Positions 23,156 through 35,712 of a stretch of DNA of 64,000 nucleotides are shown here, piece by piece. Within the stretch, counting starts at the first letter, position 1. Every line of letters begins with the position of its first letter. The notes beneath the pieces were generated by a model, which saw only the letters and a list, made by a program, of their open reading frames with translations, was not told the DNA's origin and made no database searches. This DNA comes from Calliopum simillimum (lineage: Eukaryota > Arthropoda > Insecta > Diptera > Lauxaniidae). The position numbers were made by a program, and so were the translations under genes. The DNA lies in NCBI GenBank assembly GCA_951812925.1, contig OX638369.1, forward strand, positions 25,635,329 through 25,699,328, written 5' to 3'.

Positions 23156-23970
23156 AAGATATGGATTCTTATGTATTTTTTCCCGTAGAATCGAATGGCA
23201 GCATTAATTTTCTGATTAGACGTTAATTTTTGGCGTTAAGTGAACTTTTCCGCTCAAAAAAGTCGAAATTTTTCCAAATCCCCTGTTTGAGCACTCCACG
23301 ATTGAATCGAAAAAATCTTAGAAAAATTTAAAATGAATATTTTGTTAAGATTTTTTCTGACGAATCCATTGGTACCATTTAACTCATTATAACGCGTTTT
23401 TAAGGGTATTTTTGACCCCTTTTTCCAAAAACTTGTTTATAATGGGTAAAGATGCTCTAAAATATTGTTCCATGCTTGATTCTACATTAAGTAATGTGAA
23501 CATCTTAACCCATTATATCCCGTTTTTAAGGGTCATTTTGATCCTTTTTTCAAAAACTTGTTTATAATGGGTTAAAAAATTTCCAAAAATATTATAAAAA
23601 AATTTTACTAGGGACCACCGAAAAAAAAAAACCGTCCGGACGTTGGGAGCCGTCGTTGACTAAATATTTACGCCCGATTTCGTGATATTTTTTAATATGT
23701 AATAAAAATCAAAAATTCGTTTTTCATGAATGAAAATAATGTCGTAGCGCAAAAAAATGGTACCACTGGATTTGTCAGGAAAGATCCTAACGAAATATAT
23801 ATTTAAAATTTCTCTAAATTCAATTGTGGAGTGCTCAAACAGGGGGTATGGAAAAATTTCAACTTTTTTGAGCTGAAAAGTTTACTTAACGCCAAAAATG
23901 GACGTCTAATCAGGAAACTAACGAAGCCATTCGATTCTACAGGAAAAAATACATAAGAATCCATGTCTTA
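23156..23970. mobile_element. ~0.8-kb MITE with ~220-bp terminal inverted repeats
   Basis: ATGGATTCTTATGTATTTTTT at 23161 is mirrored at 23944-23964. Similarity continues inward to about 23380 and 23757 (TTGAGCACTCCAC, AGACGTTAATTTTTGGCG). The centre holds two ~70-bp direct repeats (23378-23450 and 23505-23577) containing GTTTTTAAGGGT and TTTATAATGGGT. There is no ORF, and the target duplication is unclear. Confidence 0.7.
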
Positions 23971-25452
23971 TATTTCAGTTTTCGACGTACTGCGAAGCTG
24001 AGAATTGATTCACTTCGGACCTATGAGCATGCATTTTTAAACCACGTTTTTCAACCTTCAAAAATATATCGACACCCCTCCCCGTCATCTCTCAGAGATT
24101 ACACAATGTTTAAAACGGCATATTTATCAATGAAACTACATAATTTTTTCAAATAAACTTGCAACCAGTTTTGTTCAAAATCGAGTACTTATATTGGGCC
24201 AAGGGGTGGCAAACTACCCTAAGCGTTGCTCGAATTCTTTGATTCGCCAAAAAGTCAGAAACAAGTAACCTGTATCTACACAAGAAGAAGCTATTTACTT
24301 TTGCTTTTCTAACGAAGTAGCGTATGGGGCAAAAGAGAACTGGGGCGACGATAATGTGCGAAAAATTCCGACGATTTTTTTTGTTTTTTTTGATTAGGCT
24401 CACATTAGGCTGTATTCTAAGGCTCACAAAAAAATTTCAATAGGCTCTGCACCAGGCCAAAATAGACTTAGTAAGTTGATAATGTATAGACGAAAAAATT
24501 TCGTAAGCTAATTTGTTTATGCACAACTTTAAAAAAAAGGAAAAATACAAAATGTTAAGGTGCTGACTCAAAGATGAAATTGAGCAAACTTTGTAAAAAT
24601 TCTGAAACGTTCAGATTGAAGTTCCGTGGTAAGTTTATTACAGAAGTGTGCTTAACTATGACAATTTCTTATTAATGATATTACTTCATATTACTGTTTA
24701 AACACATATTATGTTACACCTACACATAACAATACAAAAAAATATATCTTTATGGAAGACAATCGAAAAGTGACAAGAAAATAGAATTTATTTTTTCTCT
24801 CAAAGCATTTCGTACAAGTATTTGCAATTAAATTCTCCAAGGCAACAGTACCACATAAGCACTATCACCGAAATAACGATAACTGCAAAAGCAGGATGAA
24901 TAACAAAATTGCTCTAAAAACCATAACATGACAAATACCATTTCCACAAAAACAACTAAACACCAACTCAATGCAGACATTCACACAAACATATACACAC
25001 TCTTTACTGTCCTGCATAAAAATAAAAAACACCTGTGGTATCCTGATTCCCTAAAGGAAGAAAAAGAAAAAAAAACAAAAGAAGACTTTTTTCTAAATGA
25101 CTACTGTCTGGACAATTTGTACTTTGGATACAATTGACATTTGGCGCTGCCATCACATGGCAACAAGCAGGCCAAACGTACAGCCAATGTGTAAATTGAA
25201 ACTGTGTAGGGTATAGAGCAGGTAATTGTTGTTGTATAAAGTCCTTACGAGGTTTTTTTATTGCTCTATGTTGAGCAACAATCAAAAATATGGTAAAAAA
25301 TATCATAACAAAGTTAGTTATTCGATGCTTTTGAATCAAAGATATATTGGTGGTACCTCACTTTTTCGACCATGTCCTTCTTTTGTTTAAAATTATCCCT
25401 ATTTTAGTTACTTAATCTGAGGTAATCGAGTATAGTTGTTGATTAACTCATA
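23971..25452. other. no gene seen
   Basis: Somewhat less AT-rich at 24000-24400, but the minus-strand open frame there (24149-24427) has no recognisable domain. The rest is AT-rich. Confidence 0.4.
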
Positions 25453-25874
25453 CTGGAATCGCCAAGTGGTCAAAATTTGACCACAAATGTATAAAATAAT
25501 TTTGGTACTTTTTGGACACTTTTAGTACTTTTTTTATTGCTATTGGGTACAAAATAGAAAAGCTCATTTATCATCCCTGGTAAAGTTCAAGTGAAATATA
25601 AACAACAGAAAAAACATGAAGTCAGAGCTATACTTTTGTCTTTGTGCTTTATCCTTTTTTCAGCTCCGTGTGACAGTGTATTTTATTGTTGTAAATACTG
25701 AAAAATTTGTATTTAATTTTAGCTGGCTTTAAGATAAAATATTTACATAATTTAAGCTTTGTGCACATCTACACACAAATACCTTTCTAATGGTGTATAA
25801 TTCAAAGTTATACTTCATTTCTAACATAGGAAAAAAGGTGGGACAAATTTTTGTCTTGCGTATTAATATATAGA
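25453..25874 (-). mobile_element. Helitron-like family B, full-length copy (~422 bp)
   Basis: On the minus strand it begins A|TCTATATATTAATACGC (5' TC at 25874) and ends GGCGATTCCAG|T (25453). That is close to the Helitron rule of 5' TC and 3' CTRR with insertion between A and T. No ORF, so non-autonomous. Confidence 0.55.
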
Positions 25875-28300
25875 TTAAGTATCGATACTGCATACACACT
25901 AGCATGTAAGAGCACTTTTAACCTTTAGCTAGAAAAGAAATACAAAAAAAGCTACTCCAAATACAATACATATATCTAAACATTGAGAGCAACAGCAGCT
26001 ACAAACGTTCCTTATCGTCATTTCGTACTTAAAGCAGAATTTTTCTACTTGACTTAACTTTAAGCGACTATTGACAGAGAAAAACCAAAAAATAAAATAT
26101 AACAATGTTTTATGTTATTTTCAATGTTAAGTAAAATTGAATTTTCGTTTAAGAAAAATCTTCAATTTTTTTACCCTTTTTTACTGATTCAAGTTTTTCA
26201 CTCTCATTTCGTATTAAGTCAAGCATTTGTAAAAAAAAAGACACTTGACATTGACGTCCATTAAATTAAAACAACTGACATACAAACATAGAAAATTGTA
26301 CTTCAAAATCGACAGCACATTCAACACTCCACAGCACACAAGTGTTGATATTTGCTCAGTTTAAGTAAGAACTTGTGGATGCGCTGAGGTAGAAAATACT
26401 ACAAATCTTCTTTATACATTTCTTCAAAGAAACTCAAGTTTTCATGCTTTCAGTGCTTTTAGAAGTTTTCCTTGCTTTAAAATATAAAAAAAAAATATAA
26501 AAATAATTTCTTAAGTTTTAAGTTAAACATAAAACGAAAGTCTTGAAACACAACCATGTAAATAAGGTGTTTGAAGAGAAACAGTTTCTAACGAAATGCA
26601 TTATTTGCTTTAGTGTAGAATTATTTCTGTGGAATTGAAAATTAAATTACTTCTTGATGATTTAAGTAAGTGTGAATATAATCAGCTTGAGCGTTACTAA
26701 GCTAAGTTTATTTGACTGAGGGAAATATTATTTTGGTTACGAAATGAAAAACCGAATACGATGAACATAAAATTTTTAGTTTGAATACTTGCAAGCCTAC
26801 GAAAGTGAACCTGTAGCATTGGGGGAATAAATTCACTAAATTGTACCAAAAATGGTCCGAATGTAATGCACAATCCGTCATTCGTACCAAAGGTGGCCCA
26901 ATTGTGTATCGATTGTGTCAGTGAAATGATAACGTCACTGACTACGTATGTATTGTTTGGAAATTTGTCGATTGTGGAGATGAGGAAACGTTACTGTATC
27001 GGTCTAATGATTTACGCTGTGTGGAGACACCCGGATTCAAATCCTCCACTTGGTAACTTGCAATTCCACGAGTGGAAATTGAAACATGCGTCCAATATAG
27101 CGAATGTAAAAAAATTAATAAAAGAAAATTCATCCGCACTGAGATTTGAACCTGGAACACAATGCTCAGAAATAAGTATGTAACAAAATCTTTAGCACAT
27201 TCGTCTTTGAAACTTTTTGTCATTATTGTGTAGAATTTGTATAGGTATTAAAATGAATCTATATAAAAAAAAATTACCCTTTTCTGGTCTGAATGTATTG
27301 CATAAGGAGACATTTGACCTTTTTCTGGTCTCAATGTAATGCATAAGCAGACAATTAGTTACGTCCAATGACAAACAATACAAAACAGCTCATTTTACGA
27401 AAAAGCGTTGCAACAATATCTATGTTTTGGGTTCCTAAAAGAAAGCAACTAAATAGTTTGAAAATTTTAACCCATTCAAGCAAGTTTTTGGTTTCTACAA
27501 CATCTCAAAGTTGAGTAAATTTTGGACTTTTTTTGAGAAAAATACTTCATATTTAGGTTGAATAATTTGACAAACGGTTAAAGGACAATGATTTTTTCTT
27601 TCATATAAAACCGAGTAAAACAAAAAAAAAATAAGATTTCAATATTTTTTATTAATTTTGTAGACATTGCTTTTATCGTACTCCAAAAACTGGCTGCAAA
27701 TATTTGCGTTAGAGCCACTTTTATGGCAAAGCCCATGGATATTAAAGCTTATTTCACGGCGTTTCAGGTTTCTATTAATTAAATTTTGTCCCGCTCACCA
27801 AAGTCTTTGTAAATTTTCTTTTCTGATATGTATAGACTTAGCTCATAGGCCAGAAAGACCGTCTACGGACTGTCTATATCACATCCAGTTATTTTGTAAA
27901 TTCAAATTTTTACCGCTCAAACCGTAGAATTTTTCGTTTGCATCAAATAGTTGCGGTATGAACGTTGTCACCTCTTTCTTTCTATTACTGTTTGTTACTT
28001 CCGAAAGACCACCTACAAACGGTCTTTCGCATTTTTCAAGCGGCTGCCAAGCAAAAAAAAAAATACGAACACTCAGAAAAAAATTATTGAATCATATTTC
28101 TCATATTTGTACCAAAACCAAAATTCTCATAATGAAAAAAAATTTCATTACCATCTTTCCATTGAAAGGGAAAATATAAGTTTTTGTGTTCGGCTTGGCT
28201 TAGCTTAGAAGGGCTTAATCATAAATTAGTGAAGATCTTGAGAGTATGCATTTTTTGATGTAGTGCCATTACATAACTAAAGAGCAAATAAACCCAGACA
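25875..28300. other. no gene seen
   Basis: AT-rich. 26990-27190 contains B-box-like GGATTCAAATCC and GGTTCAAATCTC blocks facing each other but no foldable tRNA. GACCTTTTTCTGGTCTSAATGTA-type blocks occur twice near 27280 and 27318. Open frames at 27667-28208 have no recognisable domain. Confidence 0.4.
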
Positions 28301-28690
28301 TCTATATATTAACACGCAAGACAAACATTTTTCCTCCTATTTTAACTATGTTAGAAATGGAGCAAGACTTTGAATTGCATACCATTAGAAAGGTATTTCT
28401 GTGGAAATATGCACAAAGTTAAAATTATTTTAATATTTTGCCATGAAGCCAGGTAAAATTAAATGCAAATTTTTCAATATTAACAACGACAAAAGACGCG
28501 GTTACACGAAGCTGAAAAGTGGATACAGCTCAAAGAGAAAGACAAAAAGCTGACTGACACTGACTTCATGTCTTTTGTGTTCCTTTCGTTTCACATTTAT
28601 CATTGTACCAGGGAGCTTTTCTATTTTGTACCGAATAGCAAAAAAAGTACTAAAACTGTGTAAAAAGTACCAAAATTCTTTTGATAATAT
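28301..28690 (+). mobile_element. Helitron-like family B, copy lacking the 3' end
   Basis: Starts A|TCTATATATTAACACGC at 28301 and follows the 45582 copy through CCAGGTAAAATTAAATGC, GACTTCATG and AGTACTAAAA. It loses similarity near 28690 before a CTAG terminus. Confidence 0.55.
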
Positions 28691-28924
28691 AATTTTCGTT
28701 CCCAAGGATTTACATTCAAAAGTTTGTGGTTTTCGCATTAACAGACAGTCTTCATAGTTTTTTTAACACCATAGATAAGGATTTTCGAGACTGTTCCAAG
28801 CGGTTGTTCATTTATTGTGGTGAATGCACCTCATTTGTCATTTATGATGATATTTTTGACGTCTGTCACATTAAATTCAACATTAATTAAAACTTTTCAT
28901 TAGTTTGCTAAGTAATAACGTGCG

Positions 28925-28985
28925 TCACTATGGACCCTTGCGGTCTATGTGTGGCAATATTGCCGCCACCCTAACCTAAGTAATA
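28925..28985 (+). mobile_element. possible 3' end fragment of a non-LTR element
   Basis: CTATGGACCCTTGCGGTCTATG...GCCGCCACCCTAACCTAA resembles 3' UTR ends seen in fly non-LTR retrotransposons. Only ~60 bp are visible, with no ORF. Confidence 0.3.
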
Positions 28986-30670
28986 ACGTAAAAAGTAACG
29001 CCGTAAAGTAACGTCTTTAAAATGAAAATTTTCCAGTTTTTTCAACTCCAATTGAAAAAAAAAAACAAACAATTTCAAAACTCAAAACAAATTTAATTTA
29101 ATTAAATGCTAAATTGCCGTTTATTACACTTTTAATTAAAAATACCATAAGTATTAAATTATTTTAAAACAGAAAAATGTAAACAATTTATATAAACAAA
29201 TCAAATAAATTGTTTTTAATAGCATTTTAATTAATAAAAAATTTCTGTGTCCAGCTACTTAATTGCACATGTACGAGCACAATTTTTAAAACGCCTACAT
29301 ATCGTGTACATATCAATTAAACGCACAATAAATGACACAATAAATATGAAATGACCGCATTTTGTTGTAGCAGCATTTTAGCATAACAAATAAATTATTT
29401 TTTTTTCTTATTTTGGTTTTAAAAATTAATTTATTTTTTTTTTTTTAATTTTTTTATGTTTTTTTTTTTTCATTATCAGTATATGTGGCACTTGTTGTTA
29501 AACAAAATAATAAATTAATGTCATGTAAAAGTAACAGAAAATGTTTAAAAATTCTTGTTTTATTTTTTTTTTTTTTTTTGCTGTTAAATAAAATAAATTT
29601 CATTATCACAACTTCTGACTCGTGTTTTTAATTATATTATAAAATTGCTATCAGATAATGTACGAGTACGATGCGCTATCAATTATTTACATATCATTAG
29701 GAAAGTGTGCTTATATGTTTGTGTCAGCATATATTTGTATTTTCCCAACTAAGTAAATTTGGGAAGTTTCTGCGTATTTTCATGGGTATTTTGTACAACT
29801 TTTGTGCAATTTTTTAAATTAAAAGTACAACTTTCACAGAAAAAACTATTTACAAAATCAATTTTAACACATGTTACGCTAATTGGCATAATTCATATGA
29901 AATTTGAGTCAGAATTGATATTCCATTATGGTTTTTAGCATAAAATTTCTATAGAATATTGATATTTTATCTAAATACAACAAAAGTGCAAATTTTTAAT
30001 GATGACCAAAGTTTTGAAATCTAATTATTGCATAAATTCAAAAGAAATTTGTGTTATAAAAGGATATTTTTCTGAGAAAATTTACATCCAATTTTGCTGC
30101 AAATTATAACATTCAAAACTATGGACGTACATATAGAAATCAGTTATGGATTTATAGCTTTTTTTAAAAAAAAAAAAAAAAAAACAAACTTCAATATCAA
30201 ATAATACGTAATACGTGTGTAAATAGTGTCAAAGGCGTTTTTTGCTTTTGATAAATTACTATTTGCTTTCGTAGAAAAAAAAACAACAAATGAAATGCAA
30301 TTAAAAGCAACGCAAATTCAAAGCAAACGTTATAACGTTACGTACTTTTCATTTCCACGTAAGCGTGCGTTAACTATTCATTTATCAATTTTTTTTCTTA
30401 CGAATCTAATTAAGTTACGTTACTGCCAGTTAATTTTTTCCACTGCTGTTTATTGATGTTTCACTGGAAATTTAATTGAATGTATATTCCTTATTAAACA
30501 AGTATGTACCCAATTAAGAAAATCTAAAATTGAGTCAACGCTGCGTATGAGTAACATTTCATGGAATCACTAATGTTCACACTGTATAACATCTTTGTGA
30601 TCTAATATTTTTGGAACGGTTTTTTCTGATGGCTTTTCTCCTTGTAGCAGGCGTGCTCTTCCAAGCTGCA
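28986..30670. other. no gene seen; poly-T tracts
   Basis: AT-rich, with long T runs at 29398-29470 and 29555-29580 and A runs at 30165-30185. A GCGTATGAGTAAC motif lies at 30544-30556. Confidence 0.45.
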
Positions 30671-30675
30671 TTAAT

Positions 30676-31376
30676 ACATAGAACGTTCTCATCAAGTTGA
30701 TTTTCGATTCTTGTGAGAATATTTAGTGGAAGGTTCGCCCCACGTTGGGCGCCAAATATAAAAAGGTTAATTATTTGAATTTCAATTTTTTTTTTTTTAT
30801 TAAAATTGTTTTAAAATGTTTTAAATAATAATGTTTTGGAACAGTTTTTTTAAATCTGATGCGTAAAACCTAGAACTTTCTCATCAAGTAGATTTTCGTT
30901 CCTTATGAAAATAATTAGTTGAAAGTTCGCCCCATGGGTAGTTTTTTTAATTTCCAGTTTTATCTAAAACTTCTTTCTATATTTTATTTTTGAGTCACAA
31001 TATGTTTTGTGACAGTTTTTTAAATCAGAACATAGAACTTTCTCGTCAAGTTGATTTTGGTTTTTTTTTGAGAATGTTTGGTTGAAGGTTCACCCCACGT
31101 TGGGCGTCAAACGTAAAAACGGTTATTCTTTTAATTTCAATTTTTATTTAAAATTTCTTTCTATATTTCATTTAATTATATTTTTGAGGTTCAAAATGTT
31201 TTGGGAAAATTTTTTAAATCTGCCGCGTAATACATAGAACTTTCTCATCAAGTTGATTTTTGCTTCTTATGAGAGTATTTAGCTCAAAGTTTGCCCCACA
31301 TAGAACTTTCTTTTCAAGTTAATTATCGTTCGATATGAGAGTTCTTAGATAAAGGTTTGCCCCACGTTGGGCGCCA
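30676..31376 (-). repeat. tandem array carrying tRNA-Lys-type primer-binding sites
   Basis: Five irregular units each begin with an ACATAGAACTTTCTC-like block (30676, 30868, 31030, 31232, 31298). In three units this leads to a full GGTTCGCCCCACG...GGGCGCCA block ending at 30754, 31109 and 31376; the other two (near 30925 and 31290) are truncated. Read on the minus strand, the block gives TGGCGCCCAACGTGGGGC, the complement of the 3' end of tRNA-Lys(CUU) including CCA. This is a primer-binding site of an LTR retrotransposon. The array looks like tandemly reiterated leader DNA rather than a normal LTR element; no gag or pol is seen nearby. Confidence 0.6.
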
Positions 31377-31652
31377 AATTTAAAGCGGTAATTTTTTTCA
31401 TTTATTTTTTGAATCAAATTGCTTTTTTATTTTATTTTTTTAAAGAAAATTTATTTGAACAAACTCTTGTGATTTCTGTTTCAGATTCTAAGTTCAAAAT
31501 AAATAAGAAATTTGTATTTTCTACATTTCAGACGAAAAAATATTTCGTTATATTGTTGAGTTTAAAATAAGCAAGTGCTTTATATTACTGAATGAATAGA
31601 AGTATAAAATAGAGTTTTTACTTTATGCCTAATAACAAAATCTATACATATA

Positions 31653-32274
31653 CTAGCTGGCCTGGTTGCGACTTCGTTCGCTCGTTCCCGATGCCCTTTA
31701 CGTATGAAGTCACATCCATCTCCATTGTCCTTCTCTTCTAAGCAACAAGGATTTAAAGATCCATGTATCAACTTTTATAATCATAGCTCCCATATGTACA
31801 GAGATATATCATTTTATATATTTTTTATATGAAAGGTGCAACTCTCCCTTCTCACCCCCCCAAATTTTTCAAGGTGGATGGTAGATAGAATATACAAACA
31901 TGTATGTACCAAGTTTTATAACGATATCTGACATATGTGAAGAAATATAGCATTTTGTATATTTTTTTGTAAAGAGGATGCAATTCTCCCACACCTAATA
32001 TCCTCCAAGTTTTGCATTGTGAATGGTAGATACATTATGCATAAGTTCACCAACTTTCACAATCATAGCTTGGATAAGTGAAAAGATATAGCATTTTTTG
32101 TATTATTTTTGTGTGATGGATGCAACCCCCGTCCCCCTCAGCAGCATCTCACCCCCTTATGAACCTTCTACAGACCATAAGAAACAATTTAAAGAAAAAA
32201 TCGTGTAAGTCGACCGTGTAGTTTCCGCGTCCATAAGCTACATACGGACACCATTTCATTTTTATATATGAGGA
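31653..32274 (-). mobile_element. Helitron-like family C element
   Basis: The minus-strand 3' end reads GAAGTCGCAACCAGGCCAGCTAG followed by T, a Helitron-type CTAG|T terminus (31653-31656). The 5' end near 32274 reads TCCTCATATATAAAAATG. Inside are three ~141-bp units, marked by TAGCATTT-like blocks at 31807, 31948 and 32089. No coding capacity. Confidence 0.5.
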
Positions 32275-32822
32275 CTAGTCGAACAAAAGGTAACATTTCC
32301 AGTTTTTGTCTTTTTGCTTTTTTTTGAAGAATCGTATGTAAATCTATGAACTACACATTACAGTTGAATTTGGCGTTTCAAAGAATAACAGTTCCCAAGA
32401 AAACCGCGTTTTTCGTCGATTTCCGAAAAAAAAGTAACACTCCACTTACAACTTTTTTGCAGTACTGACGAAAAATTACATTTACCTATTTAATACTAAC
32501 ATAGTCTTCGTCGAACATTTTCAGTTGGTTTTATTGCACCCACAAGGCATCATTTCAGTTTAATGATTATCAAAAAGTAAAATTTTCAACATTTCCTGAC
32601 AAAAGGTAACATTTCCAAATTTCAAACTCAGTTATCTCCATTAATATGAAAGTTTTTAAATGTGTAAAAACGCGATTGTAAGGCAGTTTTTTTAGTGCAT
32701 ATTTATGCATAAACATATTTTTAAAAAAAAAATATGCTACCTTTTTTAATCACATTTTATTGATTTCTGAAAAAAAAGTATACATGGAAATGCTACTTTT
32801 TGTTCGATTACTCCTCATTAAT
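32269..32822. mobile_element. ~550-bp inverted-repeat element between two Helitron-like ends
   Basis: The left end CGAACAAAAGGTAACATTTCC (32280) is mirrored by GGAAATGCTACTTTTTGTTCG ending at about 32804, and the match extends outward through TGAGGA/TCCTCA. There is no ORF. It sits between two Helitron-like 5' ends that point away from each other. Confidence 0.55.
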
Positions 32823-33345
32823 AGATATAAAAATTAGTGTTTGTTTCGCTGTCTGTATGTTCCTTATAGACTCCCAAACGGCTGGACCGATCACCGTGTA
32901 GTTTTTTTTATAAAGGTTTTTGGGTACGGCACGTGTTTCTGCATCAGTAGTTTTTCCCTCCTATTGTGACGTAACCAAACATTTTTTTTTAGTTTTTTCG
33001 TAAATTCTATGCGTTTCATGACTTTTAACGACATTTTAGTGGAAAAAAGTTTTTTGCACCAAGGGTCTATCTTGGATGTCGGAAACAAAAATTTATAAAA
33101 ATTTTTTTTTTGTATTTTCGTGTTTCCAAAAAAAAAATCATTTATGTATTAAGAGTATCGGGAGAAATAATGTTCAAGGGAGAAATAGGAGTTTCACGTA
33201 ATTCGAAAACGTCATATCACTGAATCTATTTAACACACAAAGAAGATATTTGGTACGTAAATAAACTGCATTGGGAAAATTTAAATTCTTTGATTTAATT
33301 TAATAGGAAATGCCTCGGCTTCTGTACCGAGAAATGCTTGTAACT
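32819..33345 (+). mobile_element. Helitron-like family A copy
   Basis: Starts with an ATAGATATAAAAATTAGTG leader and the shared blocks TTCCTTATAGACTCCCAAACG, GACCGATCACCGTG and TTTTTGGGTACGGC. It ends in a decayed TGCTTG instead of CTAG. It matches 57852-58580. Confidence 0.55.
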
Positions 33346-34629
33346 TACATTTTATAGAAACTTAAAGTATTGTATCCCGTTTTTTCAAAAAATAACTATA
33401 ATAAGCACATCCAAAATTGGTTCAACAATGCGTAGGTGTAAGATTTAATTGTAAATTTGTATGTAATCAAATTGTTTACCGTGTTGAAAGGTTAAACCCT
33501 TATCAAAACTAAGTTTTATTAATTCTAAGAATACACAGAAAATGACTGCCAAGCGTGAAGCAAAATCGTTACAGTAATTTCCGAGTTTAATTGAAAGAAA
33601 GTTGGGTGCCAAAAACATGAACATCAAATTTTGTAAGCTTTTCTATTTTTAATTGAATAAATAGCGCTGCTTTTGTATTTTTGGCAATGCAAACGTTGAA
33701 CTTTACATGAAACATTTAGCAGCCAGCAAAATTCATTTAGCTACAAATTGCAGTCAATGAATTCTTCACTCCAAGATAATACTCACAGAAGAAAAAACTT
33801 TACTTAATTCACAAAAACAAAAAAAAAACTAAACAATTTAATTAAGAAAACTAAAAATAGAGTGCGCACAAACTTTTTCGCTTCAGTTGTGCAGTAAATA
33901 GTAAAAGATGCTGTTTGGCTGACTGGCTCTGGCTGGGGGGTGGGTGCTTTAATTACAAAAGTGCAAAAAATTTTCCAAAGCTTTTTTTTTAATTTTTTCA
34001 CTATAGTACATAGTGAATGGTGTTGGTGGGAAATAACCCAATATTGCATTATCACAATAAACATGCAATGAACTCACTGGTGTTGAAAATGCGCGCATTA
34101 ATTGGCTATGGAAAATTTTTTTCTTTACAAAAGTTTTTAACCAAAAATAAAAAAACGAAATACATATTCATTAACTTTCATTACCGGCACACCAGATAAT
34201 TAAAGTTGCCAAATTTGCGTGAGCAGCTCATAATGAATTTTTGGGAATTTTTTGCTTTCCTCTTTCACGCTTAAGAAATTCAATTGATTTAGTACAGCGA
34301 AAAAAAAGTATTTTTAGGCAGCAGAAAAAAATTTAACTGGTTTTTTTGTTACAATTCCTTTTTTTTTTTTTGCTAATTTATTGTGCTCATTATGTTGGCA
34401 CACCCTGTGCGTTGTCTGCTTGCTGCTTTTTTTAGAATACACGGAAGTGTTTTCACGTAATGTGACTAAAAGAGAAATGATTTCATAAAATTTGGAGTGA
34501 TAACAATACATTTTGATATGAAGCATTGTAAAATACCCCCAAAAATTCACTATGTGTTATAATTTGGAATTTTTTATTTTTTTCATGTACACTTGTTTCA
34601 GTTCGAAATGTATCGTTTCCGCAGTTGTT
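33346..34629. other. no gene seen
   Basis: AT-rich intergenic sequence. The short open frames show no recognisable domain. Confidence 0.45.
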
Positions 34630-35440
34630 GATTTTAGCTTTAAGAAATAAATACTTTATCGCAACTCTACAACTTTTATTTGGTTAAATAGTTTGAGAGA
34701 TATGACATTTTTTAAGAACGTGGCATCATGTATTTTTCCCTCTGGTATTATTTGTCCCGATATCTTTAATATCTACATAAACCAAATATCATCCATGTCC
34801 TTTAAATATTTTCAAGATAAATACGTTTTTTTGGAAACACGAAAAAAAGGGTCGTAAAAAGTAATGAAACGCGTAGAAGACACGAAAAAACGGGAAAAAA
34901 AATATTAAAAAATTTTTGATTCCGACATGCAAAGGACTATTTGGTGAAAAAAAAAACTTTTCCACTAAAATAAAATAAGTCGTGAAACGCGTAAAAAGCA
35001 CGAAAAAAGGAAACAAAATTTTAATTTTTGGTTCCAACATCCAAGGGAGACCCTCGGGTGCAAAAATTTGTTTACACTCAAATGTCGTAATAAATCATGA
35101 AATGCTTAGAAAACACGAAAAGAACAAAATAAAAAATTTTTGAAATTTTTGGATCCGATATCCAAGGGGGGACCCTTGGGTAAAAAAAATGCTTACACTA
35201 AAATGTTGTAAAAAGCCATGAAACGCATAGAAAACACAAAAAAAGGAAAACAAAGTTTTTTGGTTCCGGCATCCTAGGGGAGACCTTTGGGTAAAAAAAA
35301 AAAAACTGAAAAAACGAATGATGCAGAAACGCGCTGTACCCAAAATTATATATAAATGTAAATTTGCACGGTGATCGATTCAGCCGTTTAGGAGTTTATA
35401 AGAAACATACAGATATACTAATATTCATTTTTAGGCTACC
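34630..35440 (-). mobile_element. Helitron-like family A copy with ~117-bp internal repeats
   Basis: Reverse orientation. It begins near 35430 with TTTCTTATAAACTCCTAAACG and GATCACCGTG. It then contains four ~117-122-bp units marked by GAAACGCGT, ATGCTTAG or AAACGCATAG blocks near 34867, 34984, 35101 and 35221. It ends with TATCGGGACAAATA-type sequence. The 3' CTAG end is not recognisable. Confidence 0.55.
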
Positions 35441-35712
35441 AGAAATGGGCTAAAAAATGCATGCAAACGACAGATTTAGGTATTTTTGTGAGCCAGGGCT
35501 GAAATTTTTATAAAAAATTATTTAAAAAATAATATAAAAAAATTTATGAACTCTGAGTGAAAATTCCGACACAATAATTTTTATGTGTCCAATAGGAAAT
35601 ATTCGTAGACGATTTGATAATTTAATAGTTTTGATAATTTTAAAACAAACAGAGTTTCAGTGAACTTTAGTATAACGATGTCAGTGGTGTTGATAGCTAA
35701 TAAGTGCATCTA

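Noticed and set aside
24149..24427. Minus-strand 92-codon open frame
   Set aside because: No recognisable domain, no start or splice context, and no codon bias distinct from flanking DNA.
26985..27190. tRNA-like or SINE-like head with B-box-like GGATTCAAATCC
   Set aside because: Two B-box-like blocks face each other, no convincing A box or cloverleaf is seen, and no other copy was found in the window.
27667..28208. Series of plus-strand frames with scattered higher-GC blocks
   Set aside because: No family resemblance, and poly-A stretches inside.
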